DNA of 64,000 bases from an uncultured Sphaerochaeta sp. Lineage in GTDB: Bacteria; Spirochaetota; Spirochaetia; Sphaerochaetales; Sphaerochaetaceae. The notes under the pieces are model-generated. The model was not told where the DNA came from. It made no database searches and was given only the letters and a program-made list of their open reading frames with translations. The stretch lies in assembly GCF_963667405.1 (NCBI RefSeq), contig NZ_OY763408.1, positions 2,813,757 to 2,877,756 of the forward strand. Reading direction: 5' to 3'. This document shows positions 16,913 through 25,903 of the stretch, piece by piece. Position numbers and translations under genes: made by a program. Within the stretch, counting starts at the first letter, position 1. Every line of letters begins with the position of its first letter.

Positions 16913-17911
16913 ATGAGCATCCTCCTCAAAGATATTGCCCAGGTTACAGGTTTCTCCATCAACACGGTCTCCCGCGCCATGCGCTCAGACCCGAAAATCT
17001 CTACAGAAACCACCCGCCTCATCAAGGAAAAAGCTCACGAAATGGGGTATATCCCCAACTCGGTGGCTGCAAGCATGCGCTCCAACCACTCCAAGATGGT
17101 GGGCATCATCAGTGCCGATTCAGCCAACCCCTTCTTCAGTGAAGTGGTGCGCGGCATCGAGGAAGCTGCCACCAAAGCCGATTACCACATCCTTCTGGCC
17201 AGTACCGAGGAATCGGTGAAAAAGGAAGCCGATCTGGTGAAGATGTTCCTCTGCCGCAAAGTGGACGGCATCATTGCGATGCCGGTCTTCGACAACAGCA
17301 GTGCACATCTTGACCTGTATCGTAATCTGAAAGTCCCTTTCATATTTCCCGGGAGACGCCTCGAGGGTCTTGTTTCGCATAGCATTCTTCACAGCGACCG
17401 AGATGGACAGAGGAAGGTACTGGAACATCTGCTTGCCAATGGACATCGAAAAATCCTCTACATAGCTGGACCGAAAAAAGTGAGCAACACCATCGATCGG
17501 TTGACTGGAGTCGGGGAAGCGTATGCAAACAATGCTCTCGAGGTGGATCCCGATTACATCGTTGAGGCCTCAGGCCACATCGAGGATGGATACTACCTGA
17601 CCAACCAAGCGCTCAACCGGGGCTTGGGCTTCACTGCCGTAGCCTGTTTCAATGACATGCTCGCCATGGGAGTACTCAAGAGCCTGTATGAGAACAATCT
17701 CTCCGTCCCGCATGACATTGAGGTGTTCGGCTACGACAACCTCTATATGAGTCAGTTCATGCAGCCCAGCCTCAGTACGGTCGATGTACCGAAATACCGG
17801 CTTGGGTATGTAGCGATGGAGACCCTGCTGTCCCACATCCAGGACCCAGATCTGGAGTATTGCACCAAGGATTTCCCCACGAGATTGGTCTTTCGGGAAA
17901 CATCTCGTTAG
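16913..17911 (+). CDS. LacI-family transcriptional regulator of the sugar ABC operon
   Basis: 332 residues. N-terminal HTH (LKDIAQVTGFSINTVSRAMR) with hinge (NSVAASMRSN), then a periplasmic-binding-protein-like effector domain (VGIISADSANPFFSEVVRGI, FNDMLAMGVLKSL). It lies 39 nt upstream of the substrate-binding protein gene on the same strand and is preceded by palindromes, so local repression released by a sugar is likely. The effector is unknown. Confidence 0.92.
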   Translation: MSILLKDIAQVTGFSINTVSRAMRSDPKISTETTRLIKEKAHEMGYIPNSVAASMRSNHSKMVGIISADSANPFFSEVVRGIEEAATKADYHILLASTEESVKKEADLVKMFLCRKVDGIIAMPVFDNSSAHLDLYRNLKVPFIFPGRRLEGLVSHSILHSDRDGQRKVLEHLLANGHRKILYIAGPKKVSNTIDRLTGVGEAYANNALEVDPDYIVEASGHIEDGYYLTNQALNRGLGFTAVACFNDMLAMGVLKSLYENNLSVPHDIEVFGYDNLYMSQFMQPSLSTVDVPKYRLGYVAMETLLSHIQDPDLEYCTKDFPTRLVFRETSR

Positions 17912-17950
17912 GAATAACCCATTACCTTGTGTTCCAATAAGGAGGTTCAC

Positions 17951-19213
17951 ATGAAAAAGCAGATTCTTTTGGTAGCGTTGGCAGCCATCTTGGCATCCGG
18001 CATGCTCTTCGCACAAGCCGCCCCGGAAACAAAAGCGGAAGGACCGATCGAGATCACCTTCTGGTCGCTGTTCACCGGCGGAGACGGCGAGTTCTTTGAT
18101 GCAATGGTCAAAGAGTTCAACGCTTCACAGAGTGAGATCGTCATGAAGAATGACATGGTGAAGTTTGACAACTACTACACCAAGCTCACTACCGCACTCG
18201 CTGCAAAGACCGCTCCGGATGTGGTCGTCGTCCATCAGGGAAACCTGTTGAACTACGTTCCCAGCGGTTCTCTTCTGGCACTCGACTCCTATGTTGATGC
18301 CACAACCCTTGCTGACTTCCAGCAGGCTCCGCTCGATGCATGCCGCTTCGATGGCAAGCTCTTCTCCCTGCCGTTTGATGTCCATCCGATCGTGATGTAC
18401 TACAACAAGGACCTGATGGCAAAAGCCGGCATCACCAAGGTGCCCCAGAGTGCCCAGGAGTTCATCGAAGCATCGCAAAAAGTGAAGCAGGCTACCGGCA
18501 AGTGGGGCACGGCCATCGACAACACCACCGGTGTGTACAAGGCCTACACCCTGGCCCGCCTCTTCATGTCAATGATCGCACAGCAGGGCGGCTCGCTTCT
18601 GAATGCCGATGCCACTGCTCCCGCCTTCAACAATGCTTACGGTGAAGCAGCCCTGAAGTGGTTGCAGGATCTGGTGCATGTCTACAAGGTGAACCCCACC
18701 GAACTGGACTACGATGCAGCCATGAACACCTTCAAGCTTGGGGAAGCAGCCTTCTACTTCAACGGAGTCTGGGCAACCGGCACCCTGGAGCAGACAGCTG
18801 GATTGAATTTCGGTGCTGCACCGCTTCCGGCCATCATGGGTGGAGAGGCCGCTTGGGCTGGCTCGCACACCTTGGCCATTCCCGTTCAGAAGAACCAGGA
18901 TCCCAAGCGGGTTGAGGCAGCGATGACCTTCATCAACTGGATGACCTCCCATGGTGAGATGTGGGCGAAAGCCGGACACATCCCCACCCGCAAGAGTGTT
19001 GCCCAGAAGAGCGAAATGAAGGCACTTCCCTACCGTGCAGACTATGCAGCGGCAGCAGCCTTCGCCCTTCCGACCCCGCGCACCGCAGCCTGGGAAGAGA
19101 TCTACGGAACCTTGAGCGACAAGCTTGAGTTCGCAGTGACCAAGAACCAGAATCCGAAGGCAGCTCTTGCCGATATGGAACAAACGGTGAAGAATATCAT
19201 TGCATCGTACTAA
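17951..19213 (+). CDS. sugar ABC transporter substrate-binding protein (family 1)
   Basis: 420 residues with a Sec signal peptide (MKKQILLVALAAILASGMLFA, then QAAPE). The mature part is of the UgpB/MalE class: ITFWSLFTGGDGEFFDAMV, NTFKLGEAAFYFNGVWATG, AMTFINWMTS. It captures an oligosaccharide or glycoside outside the membrane for the two permeases downstream. ATG at 17951 with GGAGG 6 nt upstream. No ATPase gene is in the operon, so a shared MsmK-like ATPase elsewhere is expected. Confidence 0.93.
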   Translation: MKKQILLVALAAILASGMLFAQAAPETKAEGPIEITFWSLFTGGDGEFFDAMVKEFNASQSEIVMKNDMVKFDNYYTKLTTALAAKTAPDVVVVHQGNLLNYVPSGSLLALDSYVDATTLADFQQAPLDACRFDGKLFSLPFDVHPIVMYYNKDLMAKAGITKVPQSAQEFIEASQKVKQATGKWGTAIDNTTGVYKAYTLARLFMSMIAQQGGSLLNADATAPAFNNAYGEAALKWLQDLVHVYKVNPTELDYDAAMNTFKLGEAAFYFNGVWATGTLEQTAGLNFGAAPLPAIMGGEAAWAGSHTLAIPVQKNQDPKRVEAAMTFINWMTSHGEMWAKAGHIPTRKSVAQKSEMKALPYRADYAAAAAFALPTPRTAAWEEIYGTLSDKLEFAVTKNQNPKAALADMEQTVKNIIASY

Positions 19214-19227
19214 GCGTTTTTCCTTCT

Positions 19228-19247
19228 CCCCCCTCGTATGAGGGGGG
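19228..19247 (+). promoter_or_regulatory. intercistronic stem-loop after the binding-protein gene
   Basis: CCCCCCTC-GTAT-GAGGGGGG is a perfect 8-bp stem with a 4-nt loop and no T tract. Such hairpins usually protect the binding-protein mRNA end so it is made in excess over the permeases. Confidence 0.6.
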
Positions 19248-19271
19248 AATCTCTCGATGGAGGGCCCTCCT

Positions 19272-20144
19272 ATGATACCTGGAAACAAGGACACCCGTGA
19301 CGGAATCATCTTTTCCCTTCCGTTTCTGGTGGTTTACCTCGCCTTCATGATCTATCCACTGCTGTCGGGGCTCTACATCAGCTTCTTCAAGTGGGACATC
19401 CTTTCCACAGCCTCTTTCGTCGGGCTGGACAACTATCGCACCCTCTTCTCCGACGAGAAGTTCTACTCCTCACTCTGGCACACCCTGCAGTTTGTGCTCA
19501 TGACCACCCCGACGCTCTTGGTTGCCGGTTTTCTCATGGCCTTGGCCATCACCGGCAGCTCCCCCTGGAAGGGACTCATGGAGAACGTCTTCTTCTTTCC
19601 CTACATCTTTTCCATGACGGTGGTCAGTACCCTGTGGGCGTGGCTGATGCAGAAGGACTGGGGTATCTTCAACCAGGTCCTGATCAACATCGGTCAGAAT
19701 CCTGTCAGCTGGCTTACCAATGAGAGGCTGGCCATGTGGTCGGTTGCACTCACCACCTTGTGGTGGACGGCAGGCTTCAACATGGTGCTCTTCGGTGCAG
19801 GCATCAAGCAAATCCCCAAGGAAATTTATGAATCGGCGGCCATCGACGGAGCCACGTATATCCAGAGTGTCAGGCACATCACCATCCCCTTGGTCAGTTC
19901 CACCACCGTTCTCTGCCTGATCCTCCAGATCATCGCTTCCTTCAATGTCTTTGGACAAGTCTATGTCATGACCGGTGGCGGCCCCCATGGCACCACACGC
20001 GTATTGGTACAGTACATCTACGAGACTGGTTTCAAGTTCTTCAAGATGGGCTACAGCGCAGCAATGAGCTACATCCTCTTTCTCATCATCCTGGTGGTCA
20101 GCATTCTCCAGTACACCCTGCTGGGAAGGAAGGAGAACGCATGA
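19272..20144 (+). CDS. sugar ABC transporter permease, MalF/UgpA type
   Basis: 290 residues, six membrane helices, with the EAA loop YESAAIDGATYIQSVRHITIP that docks the ATPase. Start set at the ATG at 19272 (MIPGNKDT) because GGAGGG lies 8 nt before it; a further in-frame ATG at 19257 precedes that site. It overlaps the second permease by ATGA. Inner membrane; forms a heterodimer with the next gene product. Confidence 0.92.
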   Translation: MIPGNKDTRDGIIFSLPFLVVYLAFMIYPLLSGLYISFFKWDILSTASFVGLDNYRTLFSDEKFYSSLWHTLQFVLMTTPTLLVAGFLMALAITGSSPWKGLMENVFFFPYIFSMTVVSTLWAWLMQKDWGIFNQVLINIGQNPVSWLTNERLAMWSVALTTLWWTAGFNMVLFGAGIKQIPKEIYESAAIDGATYIQSVRHITIPLVSSTTVLCLILQIIASFNVFGQVYVMTGGGPHGTTRVLVQYIYETGFKFFKMGYSAAMSYILFLIILVVSILQYTLLGRKENA

Positions 20145-20971
20145 AAAAGCTCACCTTCTCCAAGAAACAGCTGCTCATCCGCTGCATAGAACTGCTGTTC
20201 ATCCTCATCTGGGTCTTCCCCCTCCTGTGGATGGTGATCACCAGCCTCAAGCTGGAAGAGGAAGTCATCACCAGGACCTTCTCCTTCTGGCCATCCCATC
20301 CCACTTTTGCCAACTACATCAAGGCTTTCACCTCGACCTACATCGTCAACTGGATGGGCAACTCCTTCATCGTTTCGCTGATGGCAATGCTGCTCACCCT
20401 CATCATCGACGCTCCCATAGCCTATGCCTTTGCAAAGATCCGCTTCAAAGGAAGAAACATCCTCTTCTGGGCGGTGATGGGCGGCATGATGGTTCCTTTC
20501 CAAGTCCTCATCGTTCCCCTCTACCTGCAGTTCAATTCATTCGGCCTGATCAACACCCTTGCTGCCGCATACCTGCCAAGAATTGCCCTGCCCATCGGCA
20601 TCTTCATCCTCAAGCAGTTCTATGAGGGCATCCCCTCCGACCTGGAGGAAGCAGCCTTCATCGATGGGGCTTCCCGCTACAGGATATTTGCGCAGATCAT
20701 CCTGCCGTTGGGACAGTCGGCGATGGCAACGGTGATCATCCTCTCCTTCATCAATGCATGGAACGACTTCCTCTGGCCCTTGATCGTGATCAACGACACC
20801 ATCAAGTACACGATTACGGTGGGTATCGCCAACTTCCAGGGCACCCATGGAACCCAATACTCCCTGATCATGGCAGGGGCGGCGGTAGCTTCGATCCCGC
20901 AGATCTTTTTCTACATTTTCTTCAGAAAGAAGATCATTGCAGGAATAGCCACCAGTGGAATGAAAGGATAA
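20141..20971 (+). CDS. sugar ABC transporter permease, MalG/UgpE type
   Basis: 276 residues, six helices. The EAA motif DLEEAAFIDGASRYRIFAQI and the terminal IAGIATSGMKG are typical of MalG-type subunits. Coupled by a 4-nt overlap to the preceding permease and followed after 4 nt by an unassigned barrel protein, so the operon carries both uptake and processing functions. Confidence 0.92.
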   Translation: MKKLTFSKKQLLIRCIELLFILIWVFPLLWMVITSLKLEEEVITRTFSFWPSHPTFANYIKAFTSTYIVNWMGNSFIVSLMAMLLTLIIDAPIAYAFAKIRFKGRNILFWAVMGGMMVPFQVLIVPLYLQFNSFGLINTLAAAYLPRIALPIGIFILKQFYEGIPSDLEEAAFIDGASRYRIFAQIILPLGQSAMATVIILSFINAWNDFLWPLIVINDTIKYTITVGIANFQGTHGTQYSLIMAGAAVASIPQIFFYIFFRKKIIAGIATSGMKG

Positions 20972-20975
20972 GGAC

Positions 20976-23024
20976 GTGATACTACAAGAACTCTCCGAGC
21001 AGAAGGTTGAGCTTTTCGCAGCCGATTCGCTGTGCATCCTCTCCTACACGCTCACCTACGAGGGAAAGCGACGCACAAGTGCTGCCTTGGCCATCAAAGG
21101 CACACAGTTGCGAGCCGAGTTCCCCGGCATCGCTGTCATAGAGGACTCCTTCACCCTTGCCGGTGATTTGATCATCCTGAAGCGGAAGTGGCATATCATG
21201 CAATGTGGTTCCTATCGCTTGCAGGCAGCCTTCTCCTATCAGGATGGGGAGAAAGAGAACTCGCTCTTCATCCCAGCAGTCTGGTACCAGGACAACCTCA
21301 AGGGCAAAGGCTGCTTTCCCTCTCCCGAACGCAGCACCAGCTGGTCCTTTCTGGAAACCAGGATGGCCATCCCTTGCTGCGCCCAGCTCTCCAACGGACA
21401 ACAGCTCTTCAGCTGTGCCACCGAGCCGGCGCAGGAAGAGCGCTTCCTTTCCTCGGTTGCTGCCGAACGGCATGGCCTTATCATCTCCATTCCCGGCAGT
21501 GAATGGCCCTACAGTTACCGTGGCAAGCAATCATTGGTCGACACGTCCCAAGATAGTCTTCCCACCTTGGAGGTAGGGGCGGAAGGTCTGGTCTATGAAC
21601 GGACCTTCTATCTTGCAAACCAGAAAACCAGTGACAGCCGGGGAGGGTATTGCTCCTTTGTGGCCGCTCTCCCGGAGCCGGACAGGAAAAAGTCCCCTCG
21701 CATGCCGGCATGGCAGGACTGGTTCGAGTACAAGCTTGCCCGTCTGATCAACCTGGTCAAGAAAACAGAGAACAATCTGGCCTACCTGGCAATGGGTGAG
21801 GGAAATGATGAGGTGCAGGATGTCTATGCCTTCACCGCAGCCTCCTTTCTGGTCAAGAGCCTCCAAGGCGCATACGAACTGGCAAACCTGAGTTCCTACC
21901 AGCCCAAGCTTGCGTGCCTCAAGCAAGCCAGAAAGAACCTCGCTTGTACGTTTGGCCTTCAGGATGATGGGCTGCTGCTTGCACAGGTGGCAAAACGGAT
22001 TGCAGACTTTTTTCTGCAGGCTGAGATCAGCGAAGGGGTGTTCCAGGACAACTATGACCTGAACAACCATATCTGGGGAGGATACCTGGGTATCGGGGAA
22101 CATCCCGAATTCCGCTCGATGGTGAACAGCCGCTGCAACGGGGAGGCGATGAAGCACTATGTGCTGCTTGCCAGAACGCTCCACCATCTTGGCTATGAGG
22201 AGGGATCGTACCTCTCGCTTGCCCGCAGGGTGGCCCGGTTCTACTGCGAGGCACAGCTCTCCTCGGGCTCTTTCGGTCGCTGGTGGACGGAGAAGGGAAA
22301 ACCCGGCGACATCCAAGGGACCAACGGGGCGTACGTTGGATCGTTCTTCTGTGCCCTCATCCCGTACCTCAACGATGAGGATCCGCTGAGAAATGATTTG
22401 CTCAGTGCAGTGCACCAGGCATACAGCTTTTACAGCGAACTTGCCTACGAGGGCTTGTTCTATGGGGATACGCTTGATGCGGACTCCTGTGACAAGGAAG
22501 CCGGGGTCGCCTTGCTCTCCTTCTTCCTCGATCTCTACACTTTGGAGAAGGACAAGCGCCAGCTTGAGAGCGCTCGCTTGTGTGCACAGTTCATCGTGCA
22601 ATGGATCTGGCAGAGAGACTCCTACCTGCCGCCGGAAAGTCCGCTTGCACAGCAACAGTTCTGCACCCGCGGCATGACCAGCGTATCGGTTGCCCACCAT
22701 CATCTCGATTTCTATGGGATGGCGATTGCCTACGAGTTCCTCCGCTATGCATCCTTTTCCGGCGACTCCTTCTTCAGGCAACAGGCACACCTGATGATCC
22801 AAGCGTGCAGGCAGCTGGTTGCAACCGAAGAGAATCTGTTGGGAAGGGATGCTTCCTTCATAGGGTGGCAGCCTGAGCAGCTGAACCATACTGCGTGGGA
22901 GTATTTTGATCGTCCTGAGTTGATGCATGGGCACTATGCCATTGATATCGCCTGGGTGACGGTGCTGACCTTGGGCTCCTATGAGCAGATCAGGACTGAT
23001 TTTCCCGAGGCCTTGGAGGAGTAA
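20976..23024 (+). CDS. unassigned (alpha/alpha) barrel protein, possible glycoside-processing enzyme
   Basis: 682 residues, not recognised as a known family. Residues 1-230 look beta-rich. Residues 240-670 are a run of amphipathic helix pairs typical of (alpha/alpha)6 barrels in glycosidases, lyases and epimerases (HPEFRSMVNSRCNGEAMKHY, SGSFGRWWTEKGKPGDIQGT, GDTLDADSCDKEAGVALL). Acidic residues in DADSCDKE and aromatic-rich WGGYLG could line a sugar site. No signal peptide, so it would act on imported substrate. GTG start with AAGGA upstream. Its place directly after two sugar permeases supports glycan catabolism, which is an inference. Confidence 0.55.
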   Translation: MILQELSEQKVELFAADSLCILSYTLTYEGKRRTSAALAIKGTQLRAEFPGIAVIEDSFTLAGDLIILKRKWHIMQCGSYRLQAAFSYQDGEKENSLFIPAVWYQDNLKGKGCFPSPERSTSWSFLETRMAIPCCAQLSNGQQLFSCATEPAQEERFLSSVAAERHGLIISIPGSEWPYSYRGKQSLVDTSQDSLPTLEVGAEGLVYERTFYLANQKTSDSRGGYCSFVAALPEPDRKKSPRMPAWQDWFEYKLARLINLVKKTENNLAYLAMGEGNDEVQDVYAFTAASFLVKSLQGAYELANLSSYQPKLACLKQARKNLACTFGLQDDGLLLAQVAKRIADFFLQAEISEGVFQDNYDLNNHIWGGYLGIGEHPEFRSMVNSRCNGEAMKHYVLLARTLHHLGYEEGSYLSLARRVARFYCEAQLSSGSFGRWWTEKGKPGDIQGTNGAYVGSFFCALIPYLNDEDPLRNDLLSAVHQAYSFYSELAYEGLFYGDTLDADSCDKEAGVALLSFFLDLYTLEKDKRQLESARLCAQFIVQWIWQRDSYLPPESPLAQQQFCTRGMTSVSVAHHHLDFYGMAIAYEFLRYASFSGDSFFRQQAHLMIQACRQLVATEENLLGRDASFIGWQPEQLNHTAWEYFDRPELMHGHYAIDIAWVTVLTLGSYEQIRTDFPEALEE

Positions 23025-23027
23025 GGA

Positions 23028-23762
23028 ATGCAACGAATCAGTGTGGTGAGTCTGAATCTTTGGAATACCGAGTACTGGGAAGAGCGCAAGGACTGTGTGG
23101 CATCATTTGTACAGACCTATGCTGCCGATGTCTACTGCTTCCAGGAAGTACGGCCACAGACCCTGGCATTCCTGGATGACGCCTTGCACGGATATGTACG
23201 TATCGAAGGGGAGGAAGAGGGATGGCGGTGTGAAAACAGCATCTATCTCAAGAAAGAAACCTTCGAGGTGGACTCATTCGGAAGAGTCGACCTTAAGATG
23301 CCGGAAATACATCGTGGACTGTTCTGGACCAAGGTGCGTACCACAGAAGGAACACCGTTTCTCATCGGCACGATGCATCTGACCCATCAGCTCAATGCAG
23401 ATGAGCTGCGGACCGGAATCGGCTACCGTCATGCAGAAGCTCACCTTGCTGCAAAAGCGCTGAATGAGCTGGCAGCGGACGATGCTGCGCTCATCTGCGG
23501 GGATTTCAATGACCCGGTGCATCCAAGCTGGATCTTCCACGAGCAAGCAGGATTCTCTGATGTGTTCACCTTGCTCGGTTTGGCAGCTCCTGTCACCTTC
23601 CCCTGCCCCTATCTCAGCAGCGAACGCTTCCTGGTGGAGGCAATCGACAAGATCATGATCAAAGGACCTATTCGGCCGGTTCTGGCAACCAGTCCTCAAT
23701 TCATGACGGTAGGGGGTGCCCTATCCGACCATTGGCCGGTAGCGGCCGTCCTCGATCTCTAG
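23028..23762 (+). CDS. endonuclease/exonuclease/phosphatase-superfamily hydrolase
   Basis: 244 residues of the EEP fold: SVVSLNLWN, metal-binding Glu in YCFQEVRPQT, HLTHQLNADELRTGIGYRHAEA, GDFNDPV and the C-terminal SDHWPVAAV. Members hydrolyse phosphodiesters in DNA, lipids, phosphoinositides or nucleotide sugars. No signal peptide. It is the last gene of the sugar ABC operon, 3 nt after the barrel protein, so a phosphodiester-bearing glycan or head group is a candidate substrate. It overlaps the convergent SGNH gene by 4 nt. Confidence 0.8.
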   Translation: MQRISVVSLNLWNTEYWEERKDCVASFVQTYAADVYCFQEVRPQTLAFLDDALHGYVRIEGEEEGWRCENSIYLKKETFEVDSFGRVDLKMPEIHRGLFWTKVRTTEGTPFLIGTMHLTHQLNADELRTGIGYRHAEAHLAAKALNELAADDAALICGDFNDPVHPSWIFHEQAGFSDVFTLLGLAAPVTFPCPYLSSERFLVEAIDKIMIKGPIRPVLATSPQFMTVGGALSDHWPVAAVLDL

Positions 23763-24388
23763 AACAGGGAGCTGATCATAGGAAAAAGTGCATGGGCGAG
23801 GGCCAGATGGCCCTCCCTATCCATGTGCAACTGATCGATTTCTGATGGCTGTGCAACCTGGGAAGCATCAAGAAACAACACATCCTGCTCTTTTGCCATC
23901 TGCCTGATCGCGGGGGCAAGCGTTCTGCTCAACGTGGATGAGGATGCATCATAGCTGACAAACGGAGCCTTCTCTATCTCCAGGCCGATGTGGATCGGAG
24001 AGACAACGAGCACCTTGGGGATGGGGTACCCTTCCCCATAGGGGTAGGTCCGAATCAGGGCAATCAATTGCTCCAAAGCCTTGGCGATGATTCGCTCACT
24101 GGCTTTGAAGAAAACCTTGCAGTCGTTGGTTCCCAGACTGACGATGACCAGATCGATGGGCCGGTGGCTCTGCAGGGCTACCGGGAGGAACTGCTTTCCG
24201 CACCGGTTGGGTTCAAGGGGGTCGTCAAAGACGGTGGTACGCCCACCCATTCCTTCCTCGATGATGTGGTAGGAAGGGCCGAGCAGACCAGAGAGAATGC
24301 CGGTCCAACGATCCTCATAGGACCATCTCCCACCGCTTGGGTTGGTGCCGAACGTATTGGAATCACCGAAACAGAGTATCGTATGCAT
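23759..24388 (-). CDS. SGNH/GDSL-type hydrolase
   Basis: 209 residues. Block I ILCFGDSNTFGTNP (Ser nucleophile), block III VIVSLGTNDCK and block V DQLHMDREGH give the complete SGNH set; an esterase or arylesterase acting on acetylated sugars is typical. No signal peptide. The start at 24388 (MHTILCFGD) lacks a Shine-Dalgarno, and TACACT lies 6 nt upstream on the minus strand, so a leaderless mRNA is likely. The longer frame upstream runs through a terminator hairpin and was not used. Confidence 0.85.
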   Translation of the reverse strand: MHTILCFGDSNTFGTNPSGGRWSYEDRWTGILSGLLGPSYHIIEEGMGGRTTVFDDPLEPNRCGKQFLPVALQSHRPIDLVIVSLGTNDCKVFFKASERIIAKALEQLIALIRTYPYGEGYPIPKVLVVSPIHIGLEIEKAPFVSYDASSSTLSRTLAPAIRQMAKEQDVLFLDASQVAQPSEIDQLHMDREGHLALAHALFPMISSLF

Positions 24389-24419
24389 AGGATGAGTGTA
24401 ACAAGAGATTCCCCTAAAT

Positions 24420-24460
24420 AAAAGGCCAGTGATCGGGAGAATCACTGGCCCAAGGGATTT
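24420..24460. repeat. 41-bp direct repeat, copy 1, carrying a minus-strand terminator
   Basis: Identical over 41 bases to 29736-29776. Inside are GGCCAGTGAT (24424-24433) and ATCACTGGCC (24441-24450), a perfect 10-bp stem. On the minus strand it is followed by TTTTATTT, so this copy ends the low-GC operon 12 nt after the isomerase stop. Together the two copies bracket the AT-rich cassette. Confidence 0.9.
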
Positions 24461-24471
24461 AATCGAACGAT

Positions 24472-25866
24472 TTATTCGTTTGTATAGTTATACATCTGGA
24501 CTCCTTGAATTTCACAGAACTTTTCCAATTCATCGATATAATCACCATACACATAATGCATATGATTTGAACCTATCGATTGAACAAACGAATCAAAGTC
24601 AATATCTGCCTTGATAAAGGCATGAGGGTAGATATAATTTGCAACCAATGACTCTCTTGACCTATGCATCACTTCACCCTTGAAGGCTCCCATACAATAA
24701 TTCCCATCTTTCCGGAACAATCTGGCAGCTGTAATGATTCCTGGTTGTGCCATAAACTGAGTGGTACCACCACCAGCTTCTCCAAACACATGAGGCATCA
24801 TCTTTGCACTAGTCATCGCTTCATCAACATTATTCAATGCTGCATACGCAAAGGCCATTCCTCCACAGTTTGCAAAAGTAAATTCCTTCTTGGCTACATC
24901 ATAGCTTCTGATATCTACCAAACAAGAAGGTTGTTCCTTGTCACACTGATGCAACAAATGCATTGTCAGTGCACCATCACAATCTCCTTCGCAAGCACAG
25001 GGAATCACAGGTTTATTTCCTTCTGCATCAAATGGATTATTCAACAGAGCAATGGCTAAGCACTGAACGGCATAATGATCACTGAGTTCACGCTGACATT
25101 TCAACGCAATGAAGTCAAACCCTCCATCTGAAACCATATCCTTTAGTGCAAGATAACTCCGAATTTGACGATTCAAACTTTCCTTGGTAAATAGTTTCCC
25201 AAATTCTATTGCACCTAACTTTGTCTCCAACCAACTCTGATGCAGTAAAACTCGTTTATCGTCAATTGCTTCGGCACGCTTCACAACTTCATACTGATCA
25301 GCGTGCTCTGTATCCAATTGCCACAATTTCCTCCATTGAGCAAAATCAGCAATTGTAGTACCAATACCAATGCTCTGACCACCTATAAGACAGAATTGGG
25401 AAGCTTGAATGTTTTCTACAACATGTAAAGCCCTAATATTGGTAGATAGCTGTTTTTGAAATAACTCATCTGCACAGTCCCCAATAATCCTGATAACCTG
25501 CTTTCCTCCTTGTTCCAACATTCCTGCAGTAGCAAGTAATGCAACAAGACTGGAAGTATCAGGCCTAAGGTTTCCTACTACAAAAACAGGCAAATCCGTT
25601 GAATAGGCAAGCTGTGTAGCAAGATTTGGGGTTCCCCAAATTGGAACATATACGAGAACACAACCAATATGACGCGCACGAATTTCATCAGCAATAGCTC
25701 TGGCTTCTTCTGCGCTGAACACAGGATCCGGCATATATAACTGACTTTGGGTAGCTAGATATGTCCTGAGTTTCCCCGATTCCTCTTCTACGATGTGTGC
25801 CCTCTGGGCGTAAAAATCCCTTCGTGCATCACCCAATGTGACGCATGCAACCAATGGCTTACTCAT
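24472..25866 (-). CDS. L-fucose/L-arabinose isomerase-like protein
   Basis: 464 residues resembling the FucI/AraA-type isomerase fold. An N-terminal Rossmann-like region (ACVTLGDARRDFY, LVYVPIWGTPNLATQLAY) precedes a C-terminal catalytic part with CACEGDCDGALTMHLL, LVDIRSYD and NCGGMAF. In the family, Glu, Asp and His bind the metal that isomerises an aldose. The sugar is unknown. It is encoded last in a TRAP transporter operon, which suggests the substrate is an acidic sugar rather than fucose. Start at 25866 (MSKPLVAC) with GGGAG upstream. Low-GC codon use like the rest of the cassette. Confidence 0.78.
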   Translation of the reverse strand: MSKPLVACVTLGDARRDFYAQRAHIVEEESGKLRTYLATQSQLYMPDPVFSAEEARAIADEIRARHIGCVLVYVPIWGTPNLATQLAYSTDLPVFVVGNLRPDTSSLVALLATAGMLEQGGKQVIRIIGDCADELFQKQLSTNIRALHVVENIQASQFCLIGGQSIGIGTTIADFAQWRKLWQLDTEHADQYEVVKRAEAIDDKRVLLHQSWLETKLGAIEFGKLFTKESLNRQIRSYLALKDMVSDGGFDFIALKCQRELSDHYAVQCLAIALLNNPFDAEGNKPVIPCACEGDCDGALTMHLLHQCDKEQPSCLVDIRSYDVAKKEFTFANCGGMAFAYAALNNVDEAMTSAKMMPHVFGEAGGGTTQFMAQPGIITAARLFRKDGNYCMGAFKGEVMHRSRESLVANYIYPHAFIKADIDFDSFVQSIGSNHMHYVYGDYIDELEKFCEIQGVQMYNYTNE

Positions 25867-25903
25867 GATAACTCCCTGAATTAGATATGAAAAACGAAAC
25901 GCA

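Noticed and set aside
19228..19247. GC-rich hairpin as a full terminator
   Set aside because: No T tract follows and the permease genes continue 24 nt later, so an mRNA-stabilising hairpin fits better.
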